Shown piece by piece: positions 51,501 through 64,000 of a stretch of DNA of 64,000 nucleotides. How positions within the stretch are numbered: the first letter of the stretch is position 1; each line of letters opens with the position of its first letter. The DNA is from Salminus brasiliensis (taxonomy: Eukaryota > Chordata > Actinopteri > Characiformes > Bryconidae), in contig NC_132896.1 of the NCBI RefSeq assembly GCF_030463535.1, forward strand, positions 23,293,709-23,357,708, read 5' to 3'. The notes beneath the pieces were generated by a model, which was given only the letters and a program-made list of their open reading frames with translations, was not told the origin of the DNA and did no database searches. Position numbers and translations under genes: made by a program.

Positions 51501-52190
51501 AACATCATGTTTGCCAAAATGGTCAGATGAATTGTGGAAAGGCTAATCCTAGAAAATTCCCTTATCCCAGGCCCAGGAATACAGGCACTGGTCAAACACC
51601 AAAAACTAGAAAACCAGCAACCAGGAAATGCACAGGCACTGGACTAAACAGCCTAACAATAAGGCTGAAGTAGACACAAATAATAACAAGGAATAGGAAT
51701 TGTTTTGCTGTTCCGTGTAGAGATTACATCCAATAGTCCTTAAGTGTATAAAAATAAACCATTGCATTTATCTAAAGACAGAAAAGAGTAAAAAACATTC
51801 ATTTGTTGTTCAGCAGGTTTATTTTAAACAGAGAAATAAATCAAACTTCACTACATAACATACTTCAACAAGAGCCATTTGTGCAAAACACAATCCTTAT
51901 GATAATGTTAGCAAACTCTTCTCCCCTTGGATACTCCATGAAGCTTGTTGGCATGGTTTTGGAACATCACTTTTTCAAATTTGAAGTTAGCAAATTCTGT
52001 CCTCCAGTTACATAAGCAGAACCCATGGAAAAGGGTTGACAGCAACTTGCCTTGTGTTGTAAATTACATAAGCTATGTGAAAGTGTGGTATTTTTCAGAA
52101 TGTGACTTTACTTCTGGATATGTTGGAAGACTTAGCAATATTAAATATCAGTAGTAACAAAAATAATACACAGATATATATTTTACTACC
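48546..52190. other. No gene seen; possible conserved non-coding blocks
   Basis: About 3.6 kb with no recognisable gene. A TATATAAGG word at ~49701 follows a C/G-richer stretch (49540-49700) and could be a TATA box, but no transcript can be traced. The blocks at 50780-51000 and 51010-51310 are GC-richer with balanced composition and might be conserved non-coding elements. Confidence 0.4.
50318..50346. repeat. (AAAAT)n microsatellite
   Basis: About five tandem AAAAT units, the last with one extra A. Confidence 0.9.
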
Positions 52191-52561
52191 TGTCACGGTT
52201 TGTCAAGATTGGCAGACAGACACGCAGGAAATCATTTAATACAGCAAAAGAAATCAAGACAAACAGAAACCAAACAAACACTAGGATTATCAAATAAACA
52301 ATACAAGAATCACACAAACAAAAAAAAAACCACCATGACCACACATCAACATAGACCTGCAGACATGCAAAAGATCAGACAAAGGAAGGCTGAAACTAAG
52401 TGGTACTTATAGGAAAGATAATGAGAAACACCTGGGAGTAACAAGGGGGCGTGATTACAAAGGAGACACAGGTGGGAACACTAATGGACAGGCCATTAGT
52501 GGACAGATAAGACACAAACAGAGCCATGTGCTCTTAACACAAAACAGAGGCAGGCATGACA
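52191..52561 (-). mobile_element. Solo LTR, copy 2
   Basis: A 371-bp relative of the LTR at 30829-31233: same termini (TGTCACGG, CATGACA) and shared internal blocks (AACAGAAACCAAACAA, ACAAGGGGGCGTG, CAGAGCCATGTG). On the minus strand CCTATAAGTACC could be the TATA region and TGTATTAAATG the polyadenylation region. Flanking bases do not show a clear target duplication. Confidence 0.7.
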
Positions 52562-53574
52562 GAACAGAGGATAATTCAGTGTTAACCAGGTAAAATAAGT
52601 ATGGGTATTGATTTTGTTTAGTATGTCTTGCAGTGAACATGACATTGCTCACTACAGTGTGTTTTGTAACCAGCTGAACATTGTCAGAGACAATGAAAAT
52701 GAAAAGTACAGGACGAACAAGAAGGGGACATTATGCCTATGTTTTTTTTAGATGTTATGTAGACCAACTTAGAATAAAAGAGTCCACTTGGTCTAGACGG
52801 GGAGGTGTGAAGGTGGCGACTGAAGACAACGCCCTGCAATGTCTCCCTCTGCTGGTCTCATTGTGGAGCTCATACACAGGTCATGTACTCCAATGTGCAA
52901 GGGCTAAGCTCTGCCCTTCATCTGAGGCTCATCTCCAGAACACAGGCGGTGTTCATGATTAAACTGATCTGACAAGCTACCTGATTATGGGATTACAAGC
53001 TATCTGAGTGACATGCTAGTAACCTCTTCTCAGTATTGCCAACACAAACCTGTTCAGTGCAGTGTCAAGTTGCATACAGTCCAGAAGACCTTTCCTTCTC
53101 AGTCTCATTTTCAGAAACTTTAAGATGTTTTAAAATTATTTGACGTATAATAGCACCAGTATCATCTGTGCCAGTCACCGTCATCTAAACTGAACAACAA
53201 GATGCACTCCATCCAGTGGTTTTCTAATTAAGTTGTGATCTGCTTTTAAAGACCAATCCTAAAAGTATGGATATCCACTGTCCTCTTCTTTTACCCTTTG
53301 CATATGTGTGCAAATGATGCACAATATTTGTTTGAAGTGTTGGCTGTGCATGTCCTTAGAACGTTATGTGAGATGCAATACATGAATAACCAGCTTAGGA
53401 AGTATAGCAGAAAGTGAGGGCAGCAAACTGAACGAACTGTGACGACCACTTCTAAGTCTCTTGCTGTCGTGTTTTCTGATGTTAAACAAAAATGTATTCT
53501 CTGTTACTGCACTCATATTATATATATTATATTATAATCCCAGTTACCAACTAAACAGCAAATTAATTCTCACC
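52562..53574. other. No gene seen
   Basis: Unique sequence; a short open frame at 52681-52962 has no support. Confidence 0.5.
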
Positions 53575-53825
53575 TTTAAGAGCGCCGGGATATCGATAAC
53601 AGGGTTGTGGGTTTGATTCCCGGGCTCGGCAAGCTGCCACTGTTGGGCCCTTGAGCAAGGCCCTTTACCCTCTCTGCTCCCCGGGCGCTGGAGTTGGTTG
53701 CCCACCACTCTGGGTGTGTGTGTGTACTCACTGCCCCTAACACGTGTGAGTGTGTGTTCACTACCAGATGGGTTAAATGCGGAGGACACATTTCGCTGTA
53801 CACTGTACAGTGACAAATACATGCA
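53575..53825 (+). mobile_element. tRNA-derived SINE
   Basis: The B-box-like GGGTTTGATTCCC is at 53609-53621. The body contains GGGCCCTTGAGCAAGGCCCT, a (GT)n patch, and GGTTAAATGCGGAGGACACA near the end. This matches a SINE type common in fish. The A box is too diverged to place. Open frames on either strand here are SINE shadows. Confidence 0.75.
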
Positions 53826-55254
53826 CCTTTTTATGTTTGTGTGTTCAGCACCTGGAAGTGTACTACATCGGCAAAACTGCCATTTTTAATATTGTGGGTT
53901 TTTTCAAGATGTTGACTCCTGGACAGACCAGAAAATATCTGCTGTTTTATGTTTCAGAGCACATGGGAAACGGATACCTAAAACTAAAATGATTAAAGCA
54001 GTGTTAGCAATAGTTGCTAAGTCATGATTAGAGGAAACCATGAGAATGAGAAAAAAACAGCATACATTCATTACCATTCCCACATGAATACTGTCAAGCG
54101 ATTACTATCATGTTACACTGGGAATGTTAATTTATTCAACATGCAAAACATTTGACCTTGAACTCGTTAAATTATAATTATATTTTAAACAGACATTACA
54201 TATCACACTCTCTATTGCTGTCAGACTTCAAAAGTACTATGCTGTGAACTTCTTTTTGTAACTTTATATTACCTTTTATATAGACCAAGCACCAATGTTA
54301 GCAATGGAAACTAGGTGTCATCACAGTGATTTGTTTGTCATATCATAAAGAGCTAGGTTTCTTTTGCATCAGAAGTGAAGTGTCTCATTTTGTGTATCAA
54401 ATTGTGAGAATTTTTTGAAGTTTTTAATTGCCTTTGGAGTCTTCTAGTAGAAATAAGTAAAGCCTACACTGAGAATCCTATGTGCCAGGGAGGGCTCTGT
54501 AACATCAAGCCAAAAAATATGATAAACATGTACAGAGATGACCAGTTAGCTGTTGCAGCACAGAAACCACTGTAAGCCCAAGAAGTAGCCATTCCTCTGA
54601 TAAAATGTGCTCAGAGGCTGTCTGGAGGTTGTAATATAATGATAATATAAGCTAAATTAATAGCTTCTACCATCCAGTGAGAAAGGCGTAGGGATGACAC
54701 AGGCACATCAGAGTGCATGCAAGCTGGATGCACAGAAAAAGCAGGAAAACTTGTTTGGCCGATGCATCAGCAACAGAACTGTCTTAATGAAGAGATTATT
54801 AAGTTCTAGGTTTTCTAGCGCTCAAAATACTGCTGGGAGAGCACGTTCAGATGGGTTCCATGAAAGAAATAAAGGCTCGGCAAACCAATGAATGTTTGCC
54901 CACAGTGCTGATGTCAAAACCCACATGAAAAGCTAAACTGTAGTCTCGATCTAACAGATCCTGCAAAAAGCAAAGCACGTCTGATACCAGGCATAAAAAG
55001 GAAATAGCCCCTTTACATTTACATCAAGACTCAACATAGGGCTCCATAGCGCTCAAATCTATCCTTTTACAGGCCAGACTGACTGTAGTCTGACTGTCTG
55101 AATTTGTGTGAATAAATTTTAGGTGGGCTTGAGAAAGCAAATCTCTGCTAAATTAGAGAGACCAAGGCTCCTGTGATGGGAGCTGAGTAATCTCTGCTAA
55201 CCAAGGTTTTCCAAACCAGCATGAGAGACCAGAATGTGAGATAAGCCTTGTTCT
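53826..55254. other. No gene seen
   Basis: AT-rich unique sequence; nothing recognised. Confidence 0.5.
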
Positions 55255-55425
55255 TGTATGTTACACTTACTCTTTCTCATCTCTTTCAGGATTGCCCATT
55301 ATGCTCTTGGAGTGAACTTAACAGGAAGCCCACTTAACAGTCCTGAATGTACACTTTTGTAAGTTGCTCTGGATAAGAGCGTTTGCTAAAGTCTGCTGCC
55401 TTAAATTGTAAGTGTAAATGTAAAC
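55255..55425 (+). mobile_element. SINE/LINE 3' tail of the HE/DANA type
   Basis: TTGCTCTGGATAAGAGCGTT with TGCTAAAGTCTGC and a closing GTAAGTGTAAATGTAAA run is the conserved 3' tail shared by several fish SINEs and their partner LINEs. The head is not recognisable. Confidence 0.6.
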
Positions 55426-55609
55426 CCAGGTCTTTAGTTGTTTACATTGACATTGCTCACACAAACGAGTCAGAACAGATTAGTTAGTAACCAGGCTTTG
55501 TATTCCTTTATTAAATGGCAAAGAACATCTGGAACCCTTACTTCAAATCTCATTGATTGATACGGGGTTACTTTGCTGATCCAAGTGCCTGTGACTCTGG
55601 TTTTTACTG

Positions 55610-56045
55610 GTGGTTAGGGTGCTGCAAGGTGGTTGCTATGCAGTTCTTCTGGCATTCCAAGTGATTGCTAATCTGTTGTTAAAGTTGCTATGGTATCCTA
55701 TGTGGTTACTATAGGGTTGCTAGGTGGTTGCTATGCTGTTGTTAAGCAGCTGCTGGGATGTTACAGATGGTTGCTGTGCCTTTGCTGCATACTTTTGCAA
55801 AGTAGTTGCAGTGGTGTCCCAGATGATCACTAAGCAATTGGTAGGCAGTTGCAGTGTTGTTCCAAATGATTGTTATGCTGTTGCTAAGCAGTTGGTATGG
55901 TCTCCCAGGTTGTTACTATAGGGTTGCTAGATTGTTACTACAGTATTTCATATGGTTGCTAGACAGTTGCAATATTTCTTCTTGTGGTTGCTATGCTCTT
56001 CGATGTTCCACTTTGTTGCTAGGTTTTTGTTAGGTGGTTGGTGTC
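55610..56045. repeat. Degenerate GGTTGCTA minisatellite
   Basis: Many variants of GGTTGCTAGG, GGTTGCTATG and CAGTTGC recur every ~20-30 bases with GTGGT spacers across more than 400 bp. The array is old and imperfect. Confidence 0.75.
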
Positions 56046-56780
56046 AGAGTGTGACCAAAGGCAAGGCAAGGCTCATACAGACTTAGACGCTTGAACTTTA
56101 CAAAAACAGACTGCACATAAAACAGCACAATCACTCCTCTTTAACATGATGGATCAAACTATTTGTAAATGCAGGGCAGGGCCCATTTACCATTAACAGT
56201 GAATGCAAAGAATTTTACTTGCACATGTCATTTTAATACTAAATAAATGTTGTGAATACCCATTTAGCTCTCTGCACAACCCTGGTTTACCCCCTAGAAA
56301 GGGTCCAGATAGTACAGTCCACATTACCCAGAATTCCAGTCATGTCTTTAAAGACATGCTCAGTAAGCCTGCACTTCCTCTAAACCATCACCCACTGACC
56401 CACACTGCAGACATGGCTCCTGGCGAACAGAAGGCAGCAAAATATTATTGTGAGATTAATAAAACTGTTAAAACTGTGCCATCCTATGGTCTGACTTCTT
56501 TACTAATGTGCACTCCCAGTACAGAAAAGTAGACATTTACTGATAGTAAACTTTTATGAACTTTATTAGTCAGGATTACAGTGAACCATTGGTGAGCCTA
56601 AAATGAGTAAATATAACCAATGTAATTATTCTGTGTCAGTCTTGGAATAGATTTAATAGTTTTAAGTAGACCTGATTTTTGCAGGAAAAAAAAATAAATT
56701 TACAGTGTATTCCATGTCCTGTATGCACATGGAGTTTATACTATTCTTTAACAAAAAAAGTAGATTTATGGCACATATAC
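56046..56780. other. No gene confirmed
   Basis: AT-rich sequence that would be the intron below the candidate exon at 56785-56942 if that exon is real. Confidence 0.45.
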
Positions 56781-56784
56781 TTGC

Positions 56785-56942
56785 CCTGTGAAGACCGAAG
56801 TAGCCGCATGTCGAAGCCTCCTCTCCAGCATATTGGCAGGCACGTTGCAGCAGTGGACACCACTGTCCAGCTCGGAGATGGCTTCTTGGGCATGGAGGAG
56901 TTCATGCACAAGGGTTAGGGTTTCTGTGCAGCGACCAAAGCA
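56785..56942 (-). CDS. Candidate internal exon, unidentified minus-strand gene
   Basis: Minus-strand sequence upstream reads CGTTCCTATCTGGTGGCTTG then CAG, a fair 3' splice site, and is followed by ~53 codons with protein-like content and no stop: CFGRCTETLTLVHELLHAQE, then AISELDSGVHCCNVPANMLE, then RRLRHAATSVFTG. The exon would end either before GCAAGT (a GC-AG donor, exon 56785-56942) or before GTATAT (exon 56781-56942, 162 bp, exactly 54 codons). The amphipathic Leu/Ala spacing suggests alpha-helix. I do not recognise the protein. The surrounding open frame extends in both directions without splice sites, so chance cannot be ruled out. A plus-strand frame over the same region looks non-biological. 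Confidence 0.45.
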
Positions 56943-57244
56943 CTGCAAGCCACCAGATAGGAACGAGCAGAGTAATGAAGAGCCATGGATAATCCAAAAT
57001 GTGAAGAATAATTTTTCTTTTCTTTTTTTCCATTTTAGAGATTGCAAAGGTATTCTAGTTCAGGAAGATTATTGGGTCGTCTTTCTTTTTCTCATAGGCT
57101 CCTCCTGCTTTGTGAGCATCAGTTATTTTAATGCTCAGTGTGTGATGCAGCTGCTTAGAGGAGCCCATGGTTCCTGTTGTTAGAGACAAGGTTTGAGGAG
57201 TCAGTATTTATAAAGCTTTGAAATTTGCATCACATGGACTTTCC

Positions 57245-57873
57245 TAACAATGACTGCAAGAAAGCCATAGCCCTAACAAGCCAATGCCGGAACAGAAAAT
57301 GTCCTGCCCCAAACTGTTTCCAGAAAGATGAGGGCATGTAATTGTCTGAAATGCTGTTATGCTGAAGCATTAAGATTTCACTTTACTGCAACTGCAAGGG
57401 GTCTGTAGGCAAACCCCTGAAACACACGCCCATAGCATTATCCCTCCTCCACCAAACTTTACAGTTCAGTCTGGCAGATAGCGTTCTCCTGGCATTTGAC
57501 AAACCGAGTCTCGTTCTTTAGACTGCTAACTAGAGAAGCATGATTCTTCACTCCACAGAACACATTCCACTGCCCCAGAGTCCAGGCTGTCTTTCATACC
57601 ACTTCATCCAAAGCTTGTTATTGTGCTCAGTGATGTAAGGCATGCATATATGTGAATCAGCACAGTGTTGGGGACTTTTTATGCACTATGCACCTCAGCA
57701 CCCTGCAATCCTGCTCTAGCTTTGTGCTCTGCCACCTTATGGTTGAGTTGCTGTGGTTCTTAAATGCTTCCACTTCTCAATAATATGACTCAGAGGAGGG
57801 TAGAAATTTCTTGTTGCAACAGTGGCATCCTATTACAGTACTATGCTCCATTTCAGTGAGCTGCTGCTTGGCA
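57245..57873 (-). pseudogene. Tc1-like family B-type relic, copy 3
   Basis: On the minus strand TGTAATAGGATGCCACTGTT matches the GTGATAGGATGCCACAT block of family B. Further on come IIEKWKHL-like codons, a CTGTGGAGTGAAGAATCATG block (first catalytic region, SEES in place of SDES) and TTTGGTGGAGGAGGGATAAT (the glycine-rich block). TCTGGAAACAGTTTGGGGCA near 57310 matches the region just before the second Asp. The TIR-like GGCAATATAT at its high-coordinate end is where the family C element inserted. The C-terminal part is missing. Confidence 0.7.
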
Positions 57874-57886
57874 ATATATATATATA

Positions 57887-58088
57887 CAGTGAGTCCAAGA
57901 AGTATTTGATCCCTTGCTGATTTTCTTCGTTGGCCCACTAATAAAGACATGATCATTCTATACTTTTAATGGTAGATGTATTCTTACATGGAGAGACAGA
58001 ATATTAAAAAGAAAATCCAGAAAATAAATCTAAGGAATATATATTAATTGATTTGTATTTCATGGAGTGAAATAAGTATTTGATCCCT
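57887..58088 (+). repeat. Left IR/DR end of family C copy 2
   Basis: A 202-bp end with outer and inner AAGTATTTGATCCCT repeats, the same as copy 1. Confidence 0.9.
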
Positions 58089-58128
58089 TAGTATTCATTA
58101 GCAGTTCTGGCTTTTACAGACCAGTTAG

Positions 58129-59265
<1,137 letters not shown>

Positions 59266-59279
59266 GTGTGTTTGGCAAG

Positions 59280-59481
59280 AGGGATCAAATACTTATTTTC
59301 CTCATTGAAATACAAATTAATTAAAATATATTCTTTAAAATTATATTCTGGATTTTTGTCTTGATATTCTGTCTCTCCATGTTAGAATATATCTACCATT
59401 AAAAGTGCAGAAGGATAGTGTCTTTATTAGTGGGCAAACAAAGAAAATCAGCAAGGGATCAAATACTTCTTGGACTCACTG
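59280..59481 (+). repeat. Right IR/DR end of family C copy 2
   Basis: A 202-bp end with inner and outer AGGGATCAAATACTT repeats, the same as copy 1. Confidence 0.9.
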
Positions 59482-62091
59482 TATATATATATATATATAT
59501 AATACATGTTTAAAAAAAACAAAAAAACAAAAAAAACGTTTTTAATCAGTCTAAAAATCTCTAGTCCACACCTCCAAACTAATCTGAAGACTTTTTTGAG
59601 ATCATTAACTCAAGGATTCACATATTGTATCCACTAGCACTATGTTTTTACGGTTGTTCTCAATGAAGACATGAATGATTATAATGTATTTTAGGCATAT
59701 TGTACTAGTCAATGCGCTTGACTTGGTTGAGGATCAAATTTTATGACAAATTAATGCAGAAAATCATAAAATTCACAGTGGGTTCACAGTGCAAAATTAT
59801 TCAGTGTTTACACAGGTCAGGTTCCCATTTTACAGTTGTATAACTGTCTTTCCATGTTTATTAAACAGACGAATGCTGTTCTTAGTGATTCCTTTGTTCA
59901 TGGCTGTAATTGTGTAATTCTTTTAGGATACATTTTTAGCATTCATCAGCATATTTTCAAGACTATATACACTATGTGTACACTAGGGCCAGTGAATTGG
60001 AAGATATACACATGGACCTGGTAGTTTGTTCCAAAAAACAAACAAGAAAAGTAGCAGTGGTGCAGCAAACACATACAGGTAGCAGGAAATGTGGATCCAG
60101 TGTAATCTGCCCAGGACACAAAACTTGGTACATGACATGGTATTTCTGTGCTATTGTGTAAAGACGTTATTTTAACTTTATTTTATGTTAAAGTGCTAGT
60201 GCAGACACACTAACTTGATTAGAGAGAAAAAGCAAGAGATGCTTCCATTTTTTATTTAAGTTTCTCACTGTATCTGCAACAAACAACATTTTAAAGCTTC
60301 ATTGCATTGTACATGTTCAAAAATTTATTTCAAATGCAGTTTCCTTACAGTGGTTAATGAAACATGATATCAGATTATTCCATTGCATTTTGATATGGGA
60401 CATTATCAGGGAAATAAATGTAGTTTACATTAATTTCTCAAAGCATGCAAACCTGCAGATTTGCACATTTCTGTGAAAGCAACTCATACTCTCTTTGTTG
60501 CGTCAGCATTTGCATTAAGGAGGAGACTAATCAAAGTACAGTGACCAAGCTGTAAACAAAGTAATGATTAAGTTCCTGTTCAGTCCCAGGATAATGAAAA
60601 TACAGTATAATTAATCATTAAAAGTAAAAAAAAAAAGTATAGATAAAATCGTTTTAATGCAAATAGTATGAAGGTGCAGATAAACCATTTTAATGTTTAT
60701 TGGATACCTTTGACTGTTTTCATATGAAGTACTCTGAAAATTAGTGTTTTAGGCATAACCATGCCAAAGGGCAGCAAAGTGAAAAATCTGAAACTGCAGC
60801 CAGAACCCTTTTTACTGAAGCACTACCACTGAAAATATAATTTTATGCTACTGAAAGTGTTGTGATGCCTTTGACACAAAGCTTTATAAAAACACTGTAG
60901 CAATAACTCAGCAGGATATCAGGAAAACTAAGTATATATAGTTTTAGTCTTGCTATAACAAAGCTTTAAAATGGCTTTTTCTAGGTACACTATTTACAGA
61001 AACCTCTGCCCACTGCTATTAGTGTATCCTCATTTACCTAGCTAATCTGGTCAAGTACAAAACGTCATGAGTGATTTCATTTAGGAAACAGGGACACTCT
61101 AATGCACAAGAGACTTGAAAGTTCAAACAGACACAGATCAGACAGGGGAAAAACATCACTAAGAAAACTAAATCTCAAATAGCTGAAAAAGAAAAACACC
61201 CTTCATCCATTAGTGTCCTCAATGCACTTATTCACACAAACTTAAATGAAACTATAAAAACACATGTACTGTAGTCCTATACAAAAAAAACAAAACAAAA
61301 AAAAAAGTTAAATAAAACAAAGTTTCATACACTCATCTTTTTCATTTTAGCAAATGGCAAGTATTCTTAGTAGGGTGAAATTTGGTTGTGTTTCTTAAGT
61401 GCTTCAACACAAATACACTTGAAATTTTGACATAGAAATAAAGATGCAAAATAATCATTAAAGATGAAGCAAAAAGATCAGTAGCCTCTGTTGACTACCA
61501 TTTAACACATTAACAAAATCTGATCCTGTAGGCAACCTACAACATTAGCAAGTACTTCTTTACTTAACATATTGCCATTCCTCTGAGAAAAAAAAAAAAG
61601 AAATTGTCTTGAAAGTAATTAGAAGCGTCCAACTCTATCAGCTTTATACAATTAACAAGATGGCCACTTACACAAAATCACTGAAAAATCATTGAATCAG
61701 TGATTCAAAAATGGGATGCATTTATTTTTCAGTGCTCCCTGTATGCCTAACGTTCCAAACATGTCACATTGTCTTACAAAACCAAAAGATGTGTGTGTAG
61801 ATTTTTATTTCTTTTTAAATATATATTAGACATGATCATGTAAGCACATGACTCCATAAATGTTACTCTGTAAAGTAAAAACACACAAAAAAACAAACAA
61901 ACAAACAAAAAAAAAAACTGGGATCAACTGTCTTATAAAACAAGTTCTGTTTCATAGATTGGTTGGTAATTATATATGCCTTTTTAAATGGTTATGATGG
62001 GACTAGTGATAACTGAAGTAATAAAGAAAAGACAACTGACAGAGTGTGACAGAATTGAGGCTTAGAGGGAGCACTGACTAATTCACTCTTG
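59482..62091. other. No gene seen; upper part may be a 3' UTR
   Basis: AT-rich unique sequence. If the exon at 62092-62265 is real, its 3' UTR runs down from 62091. Minus-strand AATAAA words are present at 61804-61809 and 61721-61726 (TTTATT on the plus strand), but the true site cannot be chosen. Poly(A)-like and (CAAA)n runs occur near 61884-61915. Confidence 0.45.
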
Positions 62092-62493
<402 letters not shown>

Positions 62494-62495
<2 letters not shown>

Positions 62496-64000
62496 GTCAT
62501 GCCCGAAAGTATTCATACCCCTGTCAAAGTTTGACTTAAATTTACTTTTATTTAACCAGAAATTATATTTTTGCCTGGAAATGACACAGGCATCTCCCAG
62601 GAGATAACACGATGATGTACAAGAGGCATCATTGTGGGAAAAAATATTTCTCAGCTTTTATACACATTTGAACAAAAAGTGGCATGTCCAAAATTATTCA
62701 TACCCTTCTCAATAATTAATAGAAAAGCCTTTATTGGCTATTACAGCAATCAAACGCTTCCTGTAATTGCTGACCAGCTTTTTGCATGTCTCCACTGGTA
62801 TTTTTGCCCATTCATCTTTAGTGATGAGCTCCAACTCTTTGAGGTTCGAGGGTCTCCTTGCCATCACCCTGATCTTTAGCTCCCTCCACAGATTCTCAAT
62901 TGGATTCAAGTCAGGACTCTGGCTGGGCCACTGCAAAACATTAATGTTTTTGTCTGCTAACCATTTCTTCACCACTTTGGCTGTGTGTTTTGGGTCGTTG
63001 TCGTGCTGAAATGTCCACCGGTTCCCAAGGCCAAGTTTCTCTGCAGACTGCCTGATGTTGTTGTTGAGAATCTTGATGTATTCCTCTTTTTACATGGTGC
63101 CATTTACTGCGATCAAGTTCCCTGGTCCATTGGCTGAAAAACACCCCCAAAACATTAGGTTCCCACCACCATGTTTGACAGTGGGGATGGTGTTCTTAGG
63201 GTTGAAGGCTTCTCCTTTTTTACGCCAAATGGTGCACACATCATTGTGGCCAAACAATTCAATTTTCATCTGACCATAAAACAGAACACCAGAAGTCTTC
63301 TTCTTTGTCCAGATGAGCATTTGCAAAGGTCAAGCGGGCTTTTGTGTGCCTTTTCTGGAGAAGTGGTGGCCTGCGTCCGTGGAACCCAGCAGTGTGCAGT
63401 GTCCGTTGAACTGTCTGCCTTGAGATGTCGCCACCAGCAGAGTCCAGATTCACCAGGATGGCCTTGGTGGTGATCCTTGGATTTTTCTTCACCTCTCTCA
63501 CTATTCTTCTGGCCAGCACAGGTGTCACTTTTGGCTTCCGACCACATCTTCTGAGATTTTCCAGTGCGGAACTTCTTGTATTTTTTTAATAATACTTTGC
63601 ACTGTAGCCACTGGAACTTGAAAACATTTTGATATGGCTTTATAGCCCTTTCCTGACTTGTGAGCGGCCACAATGCACAGCCGCAGGTCCTTAGTGAGCT
63701 CCTTTGTCTTAGCCATGACTGTCCACAAACCAACTGCAGAGAGCAGTTTTTTTTGCTGTTGAGTTGATTAAAACAGCTGTTCCCAATGAATCAGGGTAAT
63801 TAGGATGCTTTAAAACAGCTTGGACTATTTGGAATGGTATAGAACTTTGGATTTTCCCATATACTGTGACAGTTTTCAAAGGGTATGAATAATTTTGGAC
63901 ATGCCACTTTTTGTTCAAATGTGTATAAAAGCTGAGAAATACTTTTTCCCACAATGATGCCTCTTGTACATCATTGTGTTATCTCCTGGGAGATGCCTGT
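62494..64000 (-). mobile_element. Tc1-like transposon, family G, one end outside window
   Basis: The low-coordinate end is CAGTCATGCCCGAAAGTATT at 62494. The segment 62588-62713 recurs inverted at 63877-64000 with only a few differences, so the terminal repeat is at least ~220 bp long and the second end lies just past the window. Inside is a nearly full-length transposase on the minus strand. If the gene at 62092 is real, this element sits in its intron in the same orientation. Confidence 0.9.
62709..63716 (-). pseudogene. Tc1-like transposase, family G, broken late
   Basis: It starts at ATG 63716 (MAKTKELTKDLRLCIVAAHK), a helix-turn-helix. A frameshift near 63540 moves reading to another frame (LARRIVREVKKNPRITTKAI, the second DNA-binding region, to VLWSDEN with the first Asp). 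A second shift near 63265 restores the first frame ([26 protein letters not shown]). TAA at 63092-63090 is the only stop inside that frame; after it come [10 protein letters not shown] (second Asp) and [11 protein letters not shown] (Glu), ending at [14 protein letters not shown] and a stop at 62709. All three catalytic residues survive, so decay is recent compared with families D, H, I and J. Confidence 0.9.

Noticed and set aside
53544..53889. Several 60-90 codon frames on both strands
   Set aside because: They fall entirely within the tRNA-derived SINE.
56788..57183. 131-codon plus-strand open frame with a TTTTAG acceptor-like site near 57040
   Set aside because: The minus strand over 56785-56942 has better codon content; the plus frame mixes unrelated composition and ends in T-rich sequence.

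Overview
The window looks like intergenic or intronic DNA from a teleost fish. It is AT-rich, has almost no readable single-copy coding sequence, and is packed with mobile elements typical of ray-finned fish. These are many Tc1-like DNA transposons with IR/DR ends, Rex1/CR1-like and L2-like LINE 3' fragments, tRNA-derived SINEs, solo LTRs and a Ty3/gypsy pol scrap. The SINE and LINE tail types would fit an otophysan such as a characin, catfish or gymnotiform, but that is a guess from recall. Nothing bacterial, plasmid or phage-like is present. Family names rest on motif recognition by eye; no database was searched.

Layout. 1-3366: a decayed Tc1-like element (family A), then a second (family B) split by a LINE 3' end. 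3367-10285: mostly non-repetitive AT-rich DNA with a Tc1-like relic at 4860-5330, a LINE-like tail and microsatellites. 10286-15860: a nest made of a 5'-truncated Rex1-like LINE, a family A element with an intact Tc1-like element (family C, copy 1) inside its left end and a LINE tail inside its right end, then another Tc1 relic. 15870-24128: quiet, with an LTR-like inverted pair at 21993-22455 and small MITE pieces. 24144-30200: gypsy pol fragment, truncated family A copy, family B copy, another Tc1 relic. 30829-34230: solo LTR with a Tc1-derived MITE in its target duplication, then LINE 3' segments, one holding a 23-base G run. 34231-48545: quiet DNA, LINE fragment, SINE, MITE, a (GA)n block and three more Tc1 relics. 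48546-57873: a second solo LTR, SINE, minisatellite, and a candidate exon of an unidentified minus-strand gene. 57887-59481: a second, apparently identical family C element. 59484-64000: probable 3' UTR and terminal coding exon (62092-62265, minus) of an unidentified gene, with a nearly full-length family G Tc1 element in the intron above it.

The only complete genes are the two family C transposases. Both encode the same 340-residue protein with DDE residues at D153, D244 and E279, both are flanked by 202-bp IR/DR ends and TA duplications, and they lie in unrelated flanks. This is the signature of a very recently active, possibly still autonomous transposon. All other transposases here are broken, and the breaks (shared stops, catalytic substitutions, deletions, nesting) allow the insertion order to be partly reconstructed.
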